Positions 40,928 through 50,539 of a DNA stretch of 64,000 bases are shown here, piece after piece. Within the stretch, counting starts at the first letter, position 1, and every line of letters begins with the position of its first letter. The stretch comes from Allocoprococcus sp004560705 (lineage in GTDB: Bacteria > Bacillota > Clostridia > Lachnospirales > Lachnospiraceae), in contig NZ_JBQHTK010000017.1 in the NCBI RefSeq assembly GCF_052065755.1, forward strand, positions 3,763-67,762, given 5' to 3'. The position numbers and the translations under genes are program-made. The notes beneath the pieces are model-generated. The model was not told where the DNA came from and made no database searches. It saw only the letters and a program-made list of their open reading frames with translations.

Positions 40928-43495
40928 ATGGGTATATTTGAAAAGATATTTGGTACACACAGTGAAAATGAATTAAAGCATATTTATCCGATTGTAGATC
41001 ATATCGAAGCACTGGAACCGGAGATGCAGAAGCTGTCCGATGCAGAGCTGAAGGCGAAGACCCGCGAATTCCGGGAGAGACTGGGAAAAGGGGAGACGCT
41101 GGATGATATCCTGCCGGAGGCATTTGCCGTTGTACGTGAAGCATCTGTGAGAACATTGGGAATGCGTCATTACCGGGTGCAGCTGATTGGTGGTATTATC
41201 CTGCATCAGGGACGAATTGCCGAGATGAGAACCGGTGAAGGTAAGACCCTCGTGTCTACACTTCCGGCATACCTGAATGCGCTGACCGGAGAAGGGGTTC
41301 ATATTGTCACGGTCAACGATTATCTGGCGAAGCGTGATGCCGAGTGGATGGGAAAAGTACATGAATTCCTGGGACTTACTGTCGGCGTGGTGCTGAATTC
41401 CATGGACAATAATGAAAGACGTGCAGCTTATAACTGTGATATTACTTATGTGACGAACAACGAACTGGGCTTTGATTATCTGAGAGATAATATGGTGATC
41501 TATAAAGAACAGCTCGTACAGCGTGGCATGAAATTTGCCATTATTGATGAGGTGGACTCGGTTCTGATCGATGAGGCAAGAACACCTCTGATCATTTCCG
41601 GTCAAAGCGGAAAGTCAACCCGGTTATACGAGGCGTGTGATACACTTGCCCGTCAGCTTCAGAAAGGTGAAGCGAGCGGTGAATTTTCCAAGATGAATGC
41701 CATCCTTGGTGAGGACATTGAAGAGACCGGTGATTTCATTGTGAATGAGAAAGAACGGAACGTCAACCTGACCGAAGAAGGTGTGAAGAAGGTTGAGAAG
41801 TTCTTCCATATTGAGAACCTTGCGGATCCGGAAAATCTGGAGATCCAGCACAACATTATTCTGGCACTTCGTGCACATTACATGATGTTCCGGGATCAGG
41901 ATTATGTGGTAAAAGATAATGAAGTGTTGATCGTAGATGAGTTTACCGGACGTATTATGCCGGGACGCCGTTACTCAGACGGACTTCATCAGGCGATCGA
42001 AGCAAAAGAACATGTGAAAGTCAGAAGAGAGAGCAAGACACTGGCTACGATCACATTCCAGAATCTGTTTAATAAATATGAGAAGAAAAGTGGTATGACC
42101 GGTACCGCTCTTACAGAGGAAAAGGAATTCCGTGACATCTACGGACTGGATGTCATTGAAATCCCGACCAACCTCCCGGTTCAGAGAATTGATATGGAGG
42201 ATGTGGTATACAAGACAAAGAGAGAAAAATTCAATGCAGTTATTGATGCGATCTGTGAGGCACATGCCAAAGGCCAGCCGGTTCTGGTGGGTACGATTAC
42301 CATTGAAACATCCGAACTCCTCAGCAAGATGCTTTCTAAACGAGGTGTAAAGCATAATGTATTGAACGCAAAATTCCATGAAATGGAAGCAGAAATCGTT
42401 GCGCAGGCCGGACAACACGGAGCAGTAACGATCGCAACCAATATGGCCGGTCGTGGTACCGATATCAAGTTGGACGATGAAGCAAGAAAGGCGGGCGGGC
42501 TTAAGATCATCGGTACAGAGCGTCACGAGTCACGCCGTATTGATAATCAGTTGCGTGGGCGTGCCGGACGTCAGGGAGATCCGGGTGAATCCAGATTCTA
42601 CATTTCGCTTGAAGATGATCTGATGCGTCTGTTCGGTTCTGAAAAGCTGATGGGCGTCTTCACCACGCTTGGTGTAGAAGAGGGTGAGCAGATTGAACAT
42701 AAGATGCTTTCCAGTGCGATTGAAAAAGCACAGAAGAAGATTGAAAATAACAACTTCGGTATTCGTAAGAACCTGCTTGAATATGACCAGGTTATGAATG
42801 AACAGAGGGAGATCATTTACGAAGAAAGACGCCGCGTTCTGGATGGAGAGAATATGCGCGATTCTATTTTCAATATGATCACCGATTTTGTTGAAAATAC
42901 AGTAGATGCGAATATTTCCCCGGATCAGGATTATGAGGACTGGGATATCGGCACACTGAACAGAGAACTTCAGGATGTGATCCCGATGATCCAGACAGTT
43001 ACAGAAGAAGACGTGAAGGGCAAAGAAATGAAGCAGCTTAAGCATCTTCTGAAAGAACGTGCAGCCAAGGCATACGAAGCGAAAGAAGCGGAATTCCCGG
43101 AAGCAGAACATCTTCGTGAAGTGGAGAGGGTATTCCTGCTCAGAGTCATTGATGCAAAATGGATGGATCATATTGATGATATGGATCAGCTTCGTCAGGG
43201 AATCGGTCTTCAGGCTTATGGACAGAGAGATCCACTGGTTGAATATAAGATGCTTGGATATGATATGTTTGGCGAGATGACAAGAGCGATCACAACAGAT
43301 ACGGTACGTCTGCTCTGCCATGTTAAGGTAGAACAGAAAGTCGAGAGAGAACAGGTTGCGAAAGTGACCGGAACGAATAAGGATGATTCTGTTGCAAAAG
43401 GGCCGAAGGTTCGGACAGAGAAGAAGATTTATCCGAATGATCCGTGCCCGTGTGGAAGCGGTAAGAAATATAAACAGTGCTGTGGAAGAAAATAG
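40928..43495 (+). CDS. secA: Protein translocase motor SecA
   Basis: 855 residues. Peripheral membrane ATPase that drives preproteins through SecYEG. Walker A AEMRTGEGKTLV (about 100), DEVDSVLIDEARTPLIISG (Walker B with DEVD), GMTGTALTEEKEF, NMAGRGTDIKL, GLRGRAGRQGDPG-like motif VI (QLRGRAGRQGDPGES). C-terminal zinc-binding SEC-C motif CPCGSGKKYKQCC. AAGGAG is 8 nt before the ATG. prfB follows after 37 bp, a common Firmicutes order. Confidence 0.98.
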   Translation: MGIFEKIFGTHSENELKHIYPIVDHIEALEPEMQKLSDAELKAKTREFRERLGKGETLDDILPEAFAVVREASVRTLGMRHYRVQLIGGIILHQGRIAEMRTGEGKTLVSTLPAYLNALTGEGVHIVTVNDYLAKRDAEWMGKVHEFLGLTVGVVLNSMDNNERRAAYNCDITYVTNNELGFDYLRDNMVIYKEQLVQRGMKFAIIDEVDSVLIDEARTPLIISGQSGKSTRLYEACDTLARQLQKGEASGEFSKMNAILGEDIEETGDFIVNEKERNVNLTEEGVKKVEKFFHIENLADPENLEIQHNIILALRAHYMMFRDQDYVVKDNEVLIVDEFTGRIMPGRRYSDGLHQAIEAKEHVKVRRESKTLATITFQNLFNKYEKKSGMTGTALTEEKEFRDIYGLDVIEIPTNLPVQRIDMEDVVYKTKREKFNAVIDAICEAHAKGQPVLVGTITIETSELLSKMLSKRGVKHNVLNAKFHEMEAEIVAQAGQHGAVTIATNMAGRGTDIKLDDEARKAGGLKIIGTERHESRRIDNQLRGRAGRQGDPGESRFYISLEDDLMRLFGSEKLMGVFTTLGVEEGEQIEHKMLSSAIEKAQKKIENNNFGIRKNLLEYDQVMNEQREIIYEERRRVLDGENMRDSIFNMITDFVENTVDANISPDQDYEDWDIGTLNRELQDVIPMIQTVTEEDVKGKEMKQLKHLLKERAAKAYEAKEAEFPEAEHLREVERVFLLRVIDAKWMDHIDDMDQLRQGIGLQAYGQRDPLVEYKMLGYDMFGEMTRAITTDTVRLLCHVKVEQKVEREQVAKVTGTNKDDSVAKGPKVRTEKKIYPNDPCPCGSGKKYKQCCGRK

Positions 43496-43532
43496 AAGAC
43501 GTGGCATGAACATATAGAATAGAGGTGAAATT

Positions 43533-44643
43533 GTGGTTGAATTAGACGGATTTAAAACCGTATTAAATGCGTATGAGGAACCGCTGAAGGAAATGAGGGA
43601 TTCACTTTGACCTGCCTGGAAAGAAGCAGAGGGTCGAAGAACTGGAACGAAAGATAGAAGAACCGGGGTTCTGGGATCATGCAGAAGAGTCTCAGAAGGT
43701 TATGAAAGAATTGAAATCACTCCAGGAATTTGTCAAAGAAGCAGAAGCGATGTCGGCATCTTATGATGACATTGTCATGCTGATGGAAATGGCAGACGAA
43801 GAGGAGGATGCCGAGATGATTCCTGTGATCCGGAAAGATCTGGAAGCGTTTGAAAAAGGATTTGAAGCATTTCGGATCCGGACGCTGCTGTCCGGAGAAT
43901 ATGACCGCTGCAATGCGATCGTGACACTGCATGCGGGAGCCGGCGGAACAGACAGCTGTGACTGGGCAAATATGATGTACAGAATGTATACCCGATATGC
44001 TCAGGACAAGGGGTTCAGCATCACGGTATTGGATTATCAGGACGGTGATATTACCGGATTAAAGGGTATTACGTTTGAGGTGAATGGCGAAAATGCTTAT
44101 GGGTATTTTCAATCGGAGAAAGGGGTACACCGTCTGGTGAGAATTTCTCCTTTCAATTCTGCGGGCAAAAGACAGACTTCTTTTGCATCCTGCGATGTGA
44201 TACCGGATATTGAAGATGATATAGATATTGAGATCAATGATGATGATTTAAAGATCGATACCTACCGTTCGAGCGGTGCGGGTGGACAGCATATCAATAA
44301 GACATCATCGGCTGTGAGAATCACACATCTTCCGACAGGAATCGTGGTTCAGTGTCAGAATGAGAGATCACAGCTTTTCAATAAGGACAAAGCCATGCAG
44401 ATGTTAAAGGCAAAACTGTATCTGTTGAAAAAGCAGGAGCAGGAAGAGAAAATGTCTGACATCCGGGGAGAAGTAAGAGACATTAATTTCGGAAGTCAGA
44501 TACGGTCATATATTATGCAGCCGTACACACTTGTGAAAGATCACAGGACCGGAGAAGAAAACGGAAATGTAAATGCAGTCCTTGACGGAGAACTTGATCC
44601 GTTTATCAATGCATATCTGAAGCAAAGGAGCAATCATGGATAA
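43533..44643 (+). CDS. prfB: Peptide chain release factor 2, programmed +1 frameshift
   Basis: About 369 residues made from two frames joined at 43607/43609. The GTG at 43533 (AGGTG 5 nt upstream) opens a 25-codon frame that ends ...MRDSL then TGA (43608-43610). The site CTT TGA C, preceded by an SD-like gaggg, is the classic RF2 autoregulatory shift; after slipping one base the product continues DLPGKKQRVEEL. RF2 reads UGA and UAA. The SPF stop-codon discriminator is in VRISPFNSAGK and the catalytic GGQ is in SGAGGQHINKTSSAVR. When RF2 is scarce the ribosome pauses at UGA and shifts, raising RF2. Confidence 0.96.
43600..43613 (+). promoter_or_regulatory. RF2 programmed-frameshift site
   Basis: SD-like gaggg at 43595-43599, then the slippery CTT codon (43605-43607), in-frame TGA (43608-43610) and C. 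Reading resumes at GAC (43609-43611). Confidence 0.94.
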
Positions 44644-45076
44644 GACAAAATACTTTGTGGTGAAGAAAAAAGCAATTCCGGAAGTCCTTCTGAAAGTGGT
44701 GGAGACCAAACGACTTCTCGCCACGAATCGGGGAATGACCATTCAGGAGGCCACCGATGAGATCGGAATCAGCAGGAGCTCATTTTATAAGTACAAAGAT
44801 GATATTTTCCCCTTTCATGAGAATGAAAAGGGCCAGACGGTCACGATGGTCATCCAGCTTGATGATACACCGGGGGTAATGGCGGAACTGCTTCAGAAGG
44901 TGGCAGAGTATAAAGCGAATATCCTGACGATTCATCAGAGTATTCCGATCAACGGGGTGGCGACAATTACGCTCAGCGTGGAGGTGCTGGCCGGTACCGG
45001 TAATATGTCAGACATGGTGGATGAGCTGGAACAGCACGAAGGCGTGCATTATTTGAAAATTGTTGGCAGGGAGTAG
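44636..45076 (+). CDS. ACT domain regulatory protein (PheB/UPF0735)
   Basis: 146 residues. N-terminal helix-turn-helix-like segment ATNRGMTIQEATDEIGISRS and SFYKYKDDIFPF, then a C-terminal ACT domain (VTMVIQLDDTPGVMAELLQKV) that usually binds an amino acid. Such proteins accompany homoserine dehydrogenase and aspartate kinase genes in Firmicutes. Overlaps prfB by 8 bp; AAAGGAG 5 nt before the ATG. Likely an amino-acid sensor for the downstream hom-lysC genes, inferred from context. Confidence 0.85.
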   Translation: MDKTKYFVVKKKAIPEVLLKVVETKRLLATNRGMTIQEATDEIGISRSSFYKYKDDIFPFHENEKGQTVTMVIQLDDTPGVMAELLQKVAEYKANILTIHQSIPINGVATITLSVEVLAGTGNMSDMVDELEQHEGVHYLKIVGRE

Positions 45077-45083
45077 AGTGGAT

Positions 45084-46298
45084 ATGAAAATAGCAGTATT
45101 AGGTTATGGTACTGTCGGCTCAGGCGTTGTGGAAGTCCTGGAAGTGAACCGGGATCTGATCACCAGGAGAGCAGGCAGAGAGATCGATGTGAAATATGTC
45201 CTGGATCTCAGGGATTTCCCGGGACAGAAGATTCAGGAAAAAATCATACATGATTACAATGTAATCCTGAATGATCCGGAAATTGAGATTGTTGTGGAAG
45301 TGATGGGAGGAGTGGAACCTGCCAATACATTTGTAAGCAAGGCTCTTCAGGCCCAAAAGAGTGTCGTTACTTCAAACAAAGCTTTAGTGGCAAAGCATGG
45401 AGCGGAGCTTCTCGCCACAGCGCGTAAGAATCATGTTAATTTCCTTTTTGAGGCAAGTGTAGGAGGCGGTATTCCGATCCTAAGAGCGCTCGGATCCTCA
45501 CTTACAGCTGATGAGATTGAAGAAATTGCAGGAATCTTAAATGGTACGACTAACTATATGATGACTAAGATGTTCTACGAGGGAGCCGATTATGAAACTG
45601 TTCTTAAAGAAGCTCAGGCGAATGGATATGCAGAGGCAGATCCAACCGCTGATGTAGAAGGGTACGATGCATGCCGTAAGATTGCGATCCTGTCTTCCAT
45701 TATTTCCGGGAAACAGGTTGATTTTGAAGAGATTTACACAGAAGGAATCAGCAAGATTACAGTGGAAGATATGCTGTATGCAAAGGCAATGAAAATGACG
45801 ATCAAGCTGATTGCGGAATGCAAGAGAGAAGGAGACCGTTTGTCGGCATGTGTGGCACCGGTGATGCTTCCGGCAGAGCATCCGCTTTACAGTGTGAATG
45901 ATGTGTTTAATGCTGTATTTGTAAAAGGTAATATGCTTGGAGATGCGATGTTCTACGGTAGCGGCGCAGGAAAGCTCCCAACAGCAAGTGCAGTAGTTGC
46001 GGATGTGATTGCGGCTGCTTTGAACCAGGATAAGGATGTGATGAACTTCTGGACCGGAGAGAAGCTTGAGCTTGAAGACCACAGGGATACATCCAGAAGA
46101 TTTCTTGTAAGAATGGCAGGAAATAAAGAGGAGCTTCAGAATCGAATCCTGGCAGATTTCGGTGATGTAACTTTTGTACAGCCGGAAGGCCTGACAGGTG
46201 AGTTTGGAGTTGTGACACCGGTTATGACAGAAGGATGCTATGAGAGGAAAGCAGATTCTTATGAAGAAATTCTGCATATGATACGAGTAGGAGAATAA
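45084..46298 (+). CDS. hom: Homoserine dehydrogenase
   Basis: About 404 residues; GGGAG 10 nt before the ATG at 45084. Reduces aspartate semialdehyde to homoserine. NAD(P)-binding AVLGYGTVGSGVVEVL, active-site KALVAKHG, VGGGIPILRAL, GILNGTTNYMMTKM, and a C-terminal ACT domain (RRFLVRMAGNKEE region). It opens the threonine/methionine branch next to lysC. Stop of the ACT-protein gene is 7 bp upstream. Confidence 0.97.
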   Translation: MKIAVLGYGTVGSGVVEVLEVNRDLITRRAGREIDVKYVLDLRDFPGQKIQEKIIHDYNVILNDPEIEIVVEVMGGVEPANTFVSKALQAQKSVVTSNKALVAKHGAELLATARKNHVNFLFEASVGGGIPILRALGSSLTADEIEEIAGILNGTTNYMMTKMFYEGADYETVLKEAQANGYAEADPTADVEGYDACRKIAILSSIISGKQVDFEEIYTEGISKITVEDMLYAKAMKMTIKLIAECKREGDRLSACVAPVMLPAEHPLYSVNDVFNAVFVKGNMLGDAMFYGSGAGKLPTASAVVADVIAAALNQDKDVMNFWTGEKLELEDHRDTSRRFLVRMAGNKEELQNRILADFGDVTFVQPEGLTGEFGVVTPVMTEGCYERKADSYEEILHMIRVGE

Positions 46299-46324
46299 GA
46301 CAACTTTGGAGAGGTGGGCTAGAT

Positions 46325-47527
46325 ATGAAATACGTGATTGTATTAGGTGATGGTATGGCGGGTGAACCGCTGGAAGAACTGCAGCAGAAAACGACGCTGG
46401 AAGCTGCGAGAACGCCGAGAATGGACGCGCTTGCGCCGAAGTCCGAGCAGGGGATTGCGAGAATGGTTCCGGTTGGAATGGCACCCGGAAGCGATACGGC
46501 GAATCTTGCAGTGGCGGGATATGACCCGAGGAAATATTACACAGGCAGATCGCCGCTGGAAGCACTCAGCATTGGCGTGGACATGGAGCCGGATGATGTG
46601 GCGTTCCGCTGTAATCTTGTAACACTTTCCGAGGAGGATACCGAATACGAGAATCGTACCATTCTGGATCACAGCTCCGATGAGATCAGTACGGCCGATG
46701 CGGCCATCCTTCTGGAGGCTGTAAAGGAAGGGCTGAAAAAAGAAGGGTTTGAATTCTATGTCGGAACCAGCTATCGTCATCTGCTGATCTGGAAGCAGGG
46801 CAGAGTTGTGGAACTCACTCCGCCACATGATGTGTTGACCAGAAAGATCGGCGAGTATCTTCCGAAAGAAGAGATCCTCCGTGAAATGATGAAGAAAAGT
46901 TATGACATTCTGGAAAACCATCCGTTGAATGTGGAACGCAGAAAGAGAGGGCTAAACCCGGCCAACTCTGCCTGGTTCTGGGGAGCAGGAACACGTCCGG
47001 CGCTGACTTCTTTCGAAGGAAAGACCGGTAAAAAAGGCGTGATGATCTCTGCGGTGGATCTGTTGAAAGGAATTGCCGTGGGTGCCGGTATGGACCGTGT
47101 CATCGTAGAAGGTGCGAACGGCGGTCTGAACACGAATTATGTGGGTAAAGCGCAGGCAGCGGTGAAGGCACTTACAGAAGATGGATATGATTTCGCTTAT
47201 GTTCATGTGGAAGCCCCGGATGAAATGGGACACCAGGGCAGCATGGAGAAAAAGATCCAGTCCATTGAAAATCTGGATCAGAACGTCATTGATGTAATCG
47301 TAAGAGGGCTTGAAAAAGCCGGAGAAGATTTCCGTCTGTTGATTCTCCCGGATCATCCGACACCGATCCGAGTTCGGACACACACAGGAGATCCGGTTCC
47401 GTATTTGCTATATGACAGCACGAAAGAAGTAAACGGATTGGATACATATAATGAGAAGAATGCCAGGGTAAGTGGAATCGTATGGGAAGAAGGTTTCCGG
47501 CTGATCGATCACTTGCTGGGAGAGTAG
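46325..47527 (+). CDS. ApgM-family cofactor-independent phosphoglycerate mutase-like enzyme; possible homoserine kinase
   Basis: 400 residues of the alkaline-phosphatase superfamily, archaeal-type phosphoglycerate mutase branch. Start YVIVLGDGMAGEPL (metal-binding Asp), GMAPGSDTANLAVAGYDP with the phospho-acceptor Ser region, the TGRSPLEA loop, AFRCNLVTL, and the C-terminal VHVEAPDEMGHQG and LPDHPTPI. This is the family's active-site set. It sits between hom and lysC with 26 bp and 9 bp gaps and no thrB is seen. Family members in this position have been proposed to supply homoserine kinase; here that is an inference, and glycolytic mutase activity is the alternative. Confidence 0.9.
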   Translation: MKYVIVLGDGMAGEPLEELQQKTTLEAARTPRMDALAPKSEQGIARMVPVGMAPGSDTANLAVAGYDPRKYYTGRSPLEALSIGVDMEPDDVAFRCNLVTLSEEDTEYENRTILDHSSDEISTADAAILLEAVKEGLKKEGFEFYVGTSYRHLLIWKQGRVVELTPPHDVLTRKIGEYLPKEEILREMMKKSYDILENHPLNVERRKRGLNPANSAWFWGAGTRPALTSFEGKTGKKGVMISAVDLLKGIAVGAGMDRVIVEGANGGLNTNYVGKAQAAVKALTEDGYDFAYVHVEAPDEMGHQGSMEKKIQSIENLDQNVIDVIVRGLEKAGEDFRLLILPDHPTPIRVRTHTGDPVPYLLYDSTKEVNGLDTYNEKNARVSGIVWEEGFRLIDHLLGE

Positions 47528-47536
47528 GAGGAAATT

Positions 47537-48745
47537 ATGCTGGTAGTAAAGAAATTTGGTGGCAGCTCAGTCGCTGATAAAGAGCGTATTTTTAATGTTG
47601 CCAGACGCTGCGCAGAAGAGTATCAGATGGGTAATGATGTCATTGTGGTACTTTCTGCAATGGGAGATACGACGGATGAACTTTTGGAGAAGGCAGCCGA
47701 GATCAACCCGTACCCGTCAAAACGAGAGCTGGATATGCTTCTCACTACAGGGGAGCAGGTATCGGTATCATTGATGGCAATGGCGCTGCAGTTCCTGCAG
47801 GTTCCGGCTATTTCACTGAATGCATTTCAGGTGCAGATGCATACCACTTCAAGAAACGGTAATGCAAGATTTAAACGAATCGACACGGATCGCATCCGCC
47901 ACGAACTGGAGAACCGGAAGGTCGTGATCGTGACCGGATTCCAGGGTGTGAATAAATACGATGACTATACCACGCTCGGAAGAGGAGGATCCGACACAAC
48001 GGCCGTTGCCCTGGCGGCAGCGATGCATGCGGATAAATGTGAGATTTATACAGATGTTGACGGTGTCTATACAGCGGATCCGAGAGTGGTTCCAAATGCC
48101 AGAAAGATTGAAGAGATTACATACGATGAGATGCTGGAGCTTGCTACTTCAGGAGCTAAGGTCCTGCATAACCGTTCGGTGGAGATGGCGAAAAAATACG
48201 GTGTAGAACTGGTAGTACGGTCCAGCCTGAATACAGAAGAGGGAACCGTGGTCAAGGAGGTAGTGAAAGTGGAAAAAATGTTAATTACCGGCGTTGCGGC
48301 GGATAAAAATACAGCACGCGTTTCAGTGATCGGAATTGAAGACAAACCTGGAACTGCATTTAAAATTTTTAATTTACTGGCTAGACATAATATCAATGTC
48401 GATATTATTCTGCAGTCTGTAGGACGGGAAGGAACGAAGGATATTTCCTTTACGGTTTCACAGGATGATCTGAAGGAGACGCTGGAAGTTCTGGAAGCGA
48501 GAAAAGAAGCCTTGACGATTCAGGAGATTACACATAATGAGAAGGTAGCAAAGATTTCAATTGTCGGTGCAGGTATGCTCAGCAATCCGGGTGTGGCAGC
48601 GACCATGTTTGAAGCACTCTGTAATTCCAATATCAATATCAACATGATCTCTACATCAGAGATCCGGATTACCGTTTTGATTGATGAAAAAGATGCGGAT
48701 AAAGCGCTGATCGCCGTTCATGACGGATTTGGTCTGGAAGACTAA
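47537..48745 (+). CDS. lysC: Aspartate kinase
   Basis: 402 residues, single-domain kinase plus C-terminal ACT pair. Phosphorylates aspartate to begin the lysine/threonine/methionine pathway. KKFGGSSVAD (6-15), VVLSAMG, TTGEQVS, GFQGVN, LGRGGSDTTAVALAAA, then ACT domains (DKPGTAFKIFNLLARHNINVD; IVGAGMLSNPGVAATMFEAL) that confer feedback inhibition. GGAGG precedes the ATG. It ends the prfB-ACT-hom-ApgM-lysC run; a strong terminator follows. Confidence 0.97.
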   Translation: MLVVKKFGGSSVADKERIFNVARRCAEEYQMGNDVIVVLSAMGDTTDELLEKAAEINPYPSKRELDMLLTTGEQVSVSLMAMALQFLQVPAISLNAFQVQMHTTSRNGNARFKRIDTDRIRHELENRKVVIVTGFQGVNKYDDYTTLGRGGSDTTAVALAAAMHADKCEIYTDVDGVYTADPRVVPNARKIEEITYDEMLELATSGAKVLHNRSVEMAKKYGVELVVRSSLNTEEGTVVKEVVKVEKMLITGVAADKNTARVSVIGIEDKPGTAFKIFNLLARHNINVDIILQSVGREGTKDISFTVSQDDLKETLEVLEARKEALTIQEITHNEKVAKISIVGAGMLSNPGVAATMFEALCNSNININMISTSEIRITVLIDEKDADKALIAVHDGFGLED

Positions 48746-48797
48746 TTTATTCCGGGGTATCACTGAATATAAGATTGAATCGTATAAAGAAAAGAAT

Positions 48798-48831
48798 AAG
48801 AGGCTCTGAGCTTTTTGGCTCAGAGCCTCTT
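48798..48831. terminator. Terminator between convergent lysC and XRE gene
   Basis: aagaggctctgagc (48798-48811) / gctcagagcctctt (48818-48831), 14-bp perfect stem with 6-nt loop. A T-rich tail follows on the minus strand; the plus tail is weaker. Confidence 0.9.
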
Positions 48832-49215
48832 CTACTTATGTGCCACTTGCGAATCGAGAAAACCGAGCACCACTTTCTGACTGTTAAAAGGAAGGTCACG
48901 AAATTTCATAACCAGATTTGTTTCTGAATCAGTCAGATACAATGTATTTTTGGCTGCTATATCCATGGCAGAAACAACAGGTATTATGCCTTTTTTTATT
49001 TTGCTGCCAATATTAAAATTCACAAGCTGATCCAGACTCACCTGATAAAGTTGAGACAGATGTATCAAAGAATCCAAATCGGGAGTACGTTTATTGTTTT
49101 CGTAATTAGAGTAGGCCTGTCTCGAAATATTCAGTATTTCGCTTAGATGTGTCTGTGTCAAATGATGTGCTTTGCGAAGCGTCCGCAAATTCTTAGAAAG
49201 TTGAATGTTAGGCAT
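48832..49215 (-). CDS. XRE-family transcriptional regulator
   Basis: About 127 residues from the ATG at 49215 (GGAGG at 11 nt); upstream in-frame Mets lack support. HTH: LSKNLRTLRKAHHLTQTHLS and EILNISRQAYSNYENNKRTPDLDSL, followed by IHLSQLYQVSLDQLVNF, then a C-terminal extension of ~55 residues without recognised motif. Neighbours are lysC (convergent) and a CYTH protein 119 bp upstream on the same strand. No target operator identified. Confidence 0.85.
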   Translation of the reverse strand: MPNIQLSKNLRTLRKAHHLTQTHLSEILNISRQAYSNYENNKRTPDLDSLIHLSQLYQVSLDQLVNFNIGSKIKKGIIPVVSAMDIAAKNTLYLTDSETNLVMKFRDLPFNSQKVVLGFLDSQVAHK

Positions 49216-49334
49216 TGCCAGATTTACCTCCGTTCCCCTGAAATCCCCGCTCATACTCAAAAGTATATCAGTTTTTATACTGAAAATGGTGGTAAGCAAC
49301 AAAATGTAACGAAAATTGATATGTAACATTTATA

Positions 49335-49796
49335 TTACATAATTTGCGCTTTATCTTGACTGCTTAAAAAGCTGTTATGATACTCTTTCCGGAATGTCAC
49401 ATCTTCGCCAAACCATGCAGGTGGTACAAAAGAATTCGCGGAAGCTTCATCCGGAAATTCTACTTCTGCAAGAATAAGAGGCGCAAGATCACCTTTAAAG
49501 ACATCCAGCTCAATCGTAAGTGACTCGTCAAAAGGAATACGATAGCGCTCTTTTGAAATGAGGCGGCCGTCAGCCTTCGAAATAAGGTGTAAGTAGGACT
49601 CCCTGGTAAGTGGGAGGTTGTATTCCTCGCGGACCATGAAGCCTTTGGACTTGTAGGTCAAGATGTAATCATCCCCGTCCCTGCGGGCACGAACAACCGG
49701 ATCTGTACAGAGATATCCCTGTTCCAGTGAGCGATGTGGGTAGCGCTCATAATCATCGGGAAGTTCTCTGACCAGATATTTTCTTTCGATTTCCAT
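49335..49796 (-). CDS. CYTH-domain protein (triphosphate tunnel metalloenzyme)
   Basis: 153 residues. Starts with the hallmark EIERKYLV (2-9); RARRDGDDYILTYKSKG and KERYRIPF supply the tunnel's basic residues, and TIELDVF and LAEVEF its acidic, metal-binding strands. CYTH proteins hydrolyse inorganic triphosphate or act on nucleotide triphosphates; bacterial substrates vary, so it is left unassigned. AAAGGAG is 11 nt before the ATG. Confidence 0.92.
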   Translation of the reverse strand: MEIERKYLVRELPDDYERYPHRSLEQGYLCTDPVVRARRDGDDYILTYKSKGFMVREEYNLPLTRESYLHLISKADGRLISKERYRIPFDESLTIELDVFKGDLAPLILAEVEFPDEASANSFVPPAWFGEDVTFRKEYHNSFLSSQDKAQIM

Positions 49797-49898
49797 AACA
49801 GATCAAACTCCTTTGCTGATCGTGCGGCGGATCAGATCCCGTCACATGATGCTTAATAATAGTATAAAGAAATATGAGGAACTTTACAAGAGCAGGAA

Positions 49899-49927
49899 TT
49901 GCTTTTTTTGAAGGCGTCTGTTAGAAT
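49899..49927 (+). promoter_or_regulatory. Promoter of the DJ-1 gene
   Basis: -35 TTGCTT (49899-49904), 17-bp spacer, -10 TAGAAT (49922-49927). Confidence 0.6.
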
Positions 49928-49981
49928 CTAAGTGTTGAGTATGAATTATGAGTGTTATTTCCGGAAAGGATGGTTTAAAAG

Positions 49982-50539
49982 ATGAGTGAAGTTTGTGTAT
50001 TTCTCGCAGATGGATTTGAAGAAATTGAAGGTCTGACTGTTGTGGATGTCCTGCGCAGAGCCGGAATCAGTGTAGAGACAGTTTCTGTTATGGAAAAAAA
50101 GAAGATAACAGGTTCTCATAAAATTCTTGTGAAGGCAGACAAGAAATTTGAAAAAGCAGATTTTTCTGAGACAAAAATGTTGGTACTTCCCGGTGGTCTT
50201 ACGGGCACCAGAAATCTTGGAGCGTATAAGGAACTGGCAAAACTGATCGTGCAATTTGCCCGGGAAGGAAAGTATCTTGCCGCGATCTGTGCTGCCCCGA
50301 CGATTCTCGGAGGAATGGGATTGCTGAAGGGAAAGAAAGCTACATGCTATCCATCTATGGAAGATGGGCTTGTGGGGGCAGAGACGGTTGCCGAGGGCGC
50401 AGTGATCGATGGAAATGTGATTACGGGACGTGGAATGGGCGCTTCTTTGGATTTTGCATTTGCACTTGTGGAGGTACTTCGTGGGCGTGAGAAGGCGGAT
50501 GAAATTGCGAAGCAGATCGTATATGAAGGAAGGAAATAG
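49982..50539 (+). CDS. DJ-1/PfpI family protein (YajL-like)
   Basis: 185 residues. EVCVFLADGFEEIEGLTVVDVLRRAGI at the start with the conserved Glu, VLPGGLTGTRNLG, and the nucleophile elbow LAAICAAPTILGG with Cys near residue 104. DJ-1 family proteins are linked to glyoxalase/deglycase or redox protection; the exact activity is uncertain. GGAAAGGATGG precedes the ATG. The next gene's ATG starts directly after the stop. Confidence 0.93.
   Translation: MSEVCVFLADGFEEIEGLTVVDVLRRAGISVETVSVMEKKKITGSHKILVKADKKFEKADFSETKMLVLPGGLTGTRNLGAYKELAKLIVQFAREGKYLAAICAAPTILGGMGLLKGKKATCYPSMEDGLVGAETVAEGAVIDGNVITGRGMGASLDFAFALVEVLRGREKADEIAKQIVYEGRK

Noticed and set aside
42530..43513. 327-residue minus-strand open frame inside secA
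   Set aside because: Antisense shadow of secA, whose motifs are intact.
43702..44643. prfB starting at the internal Met
   Set aside because: The upstream GTG frame and the frameshift site restore the full RF2 N-terminus.
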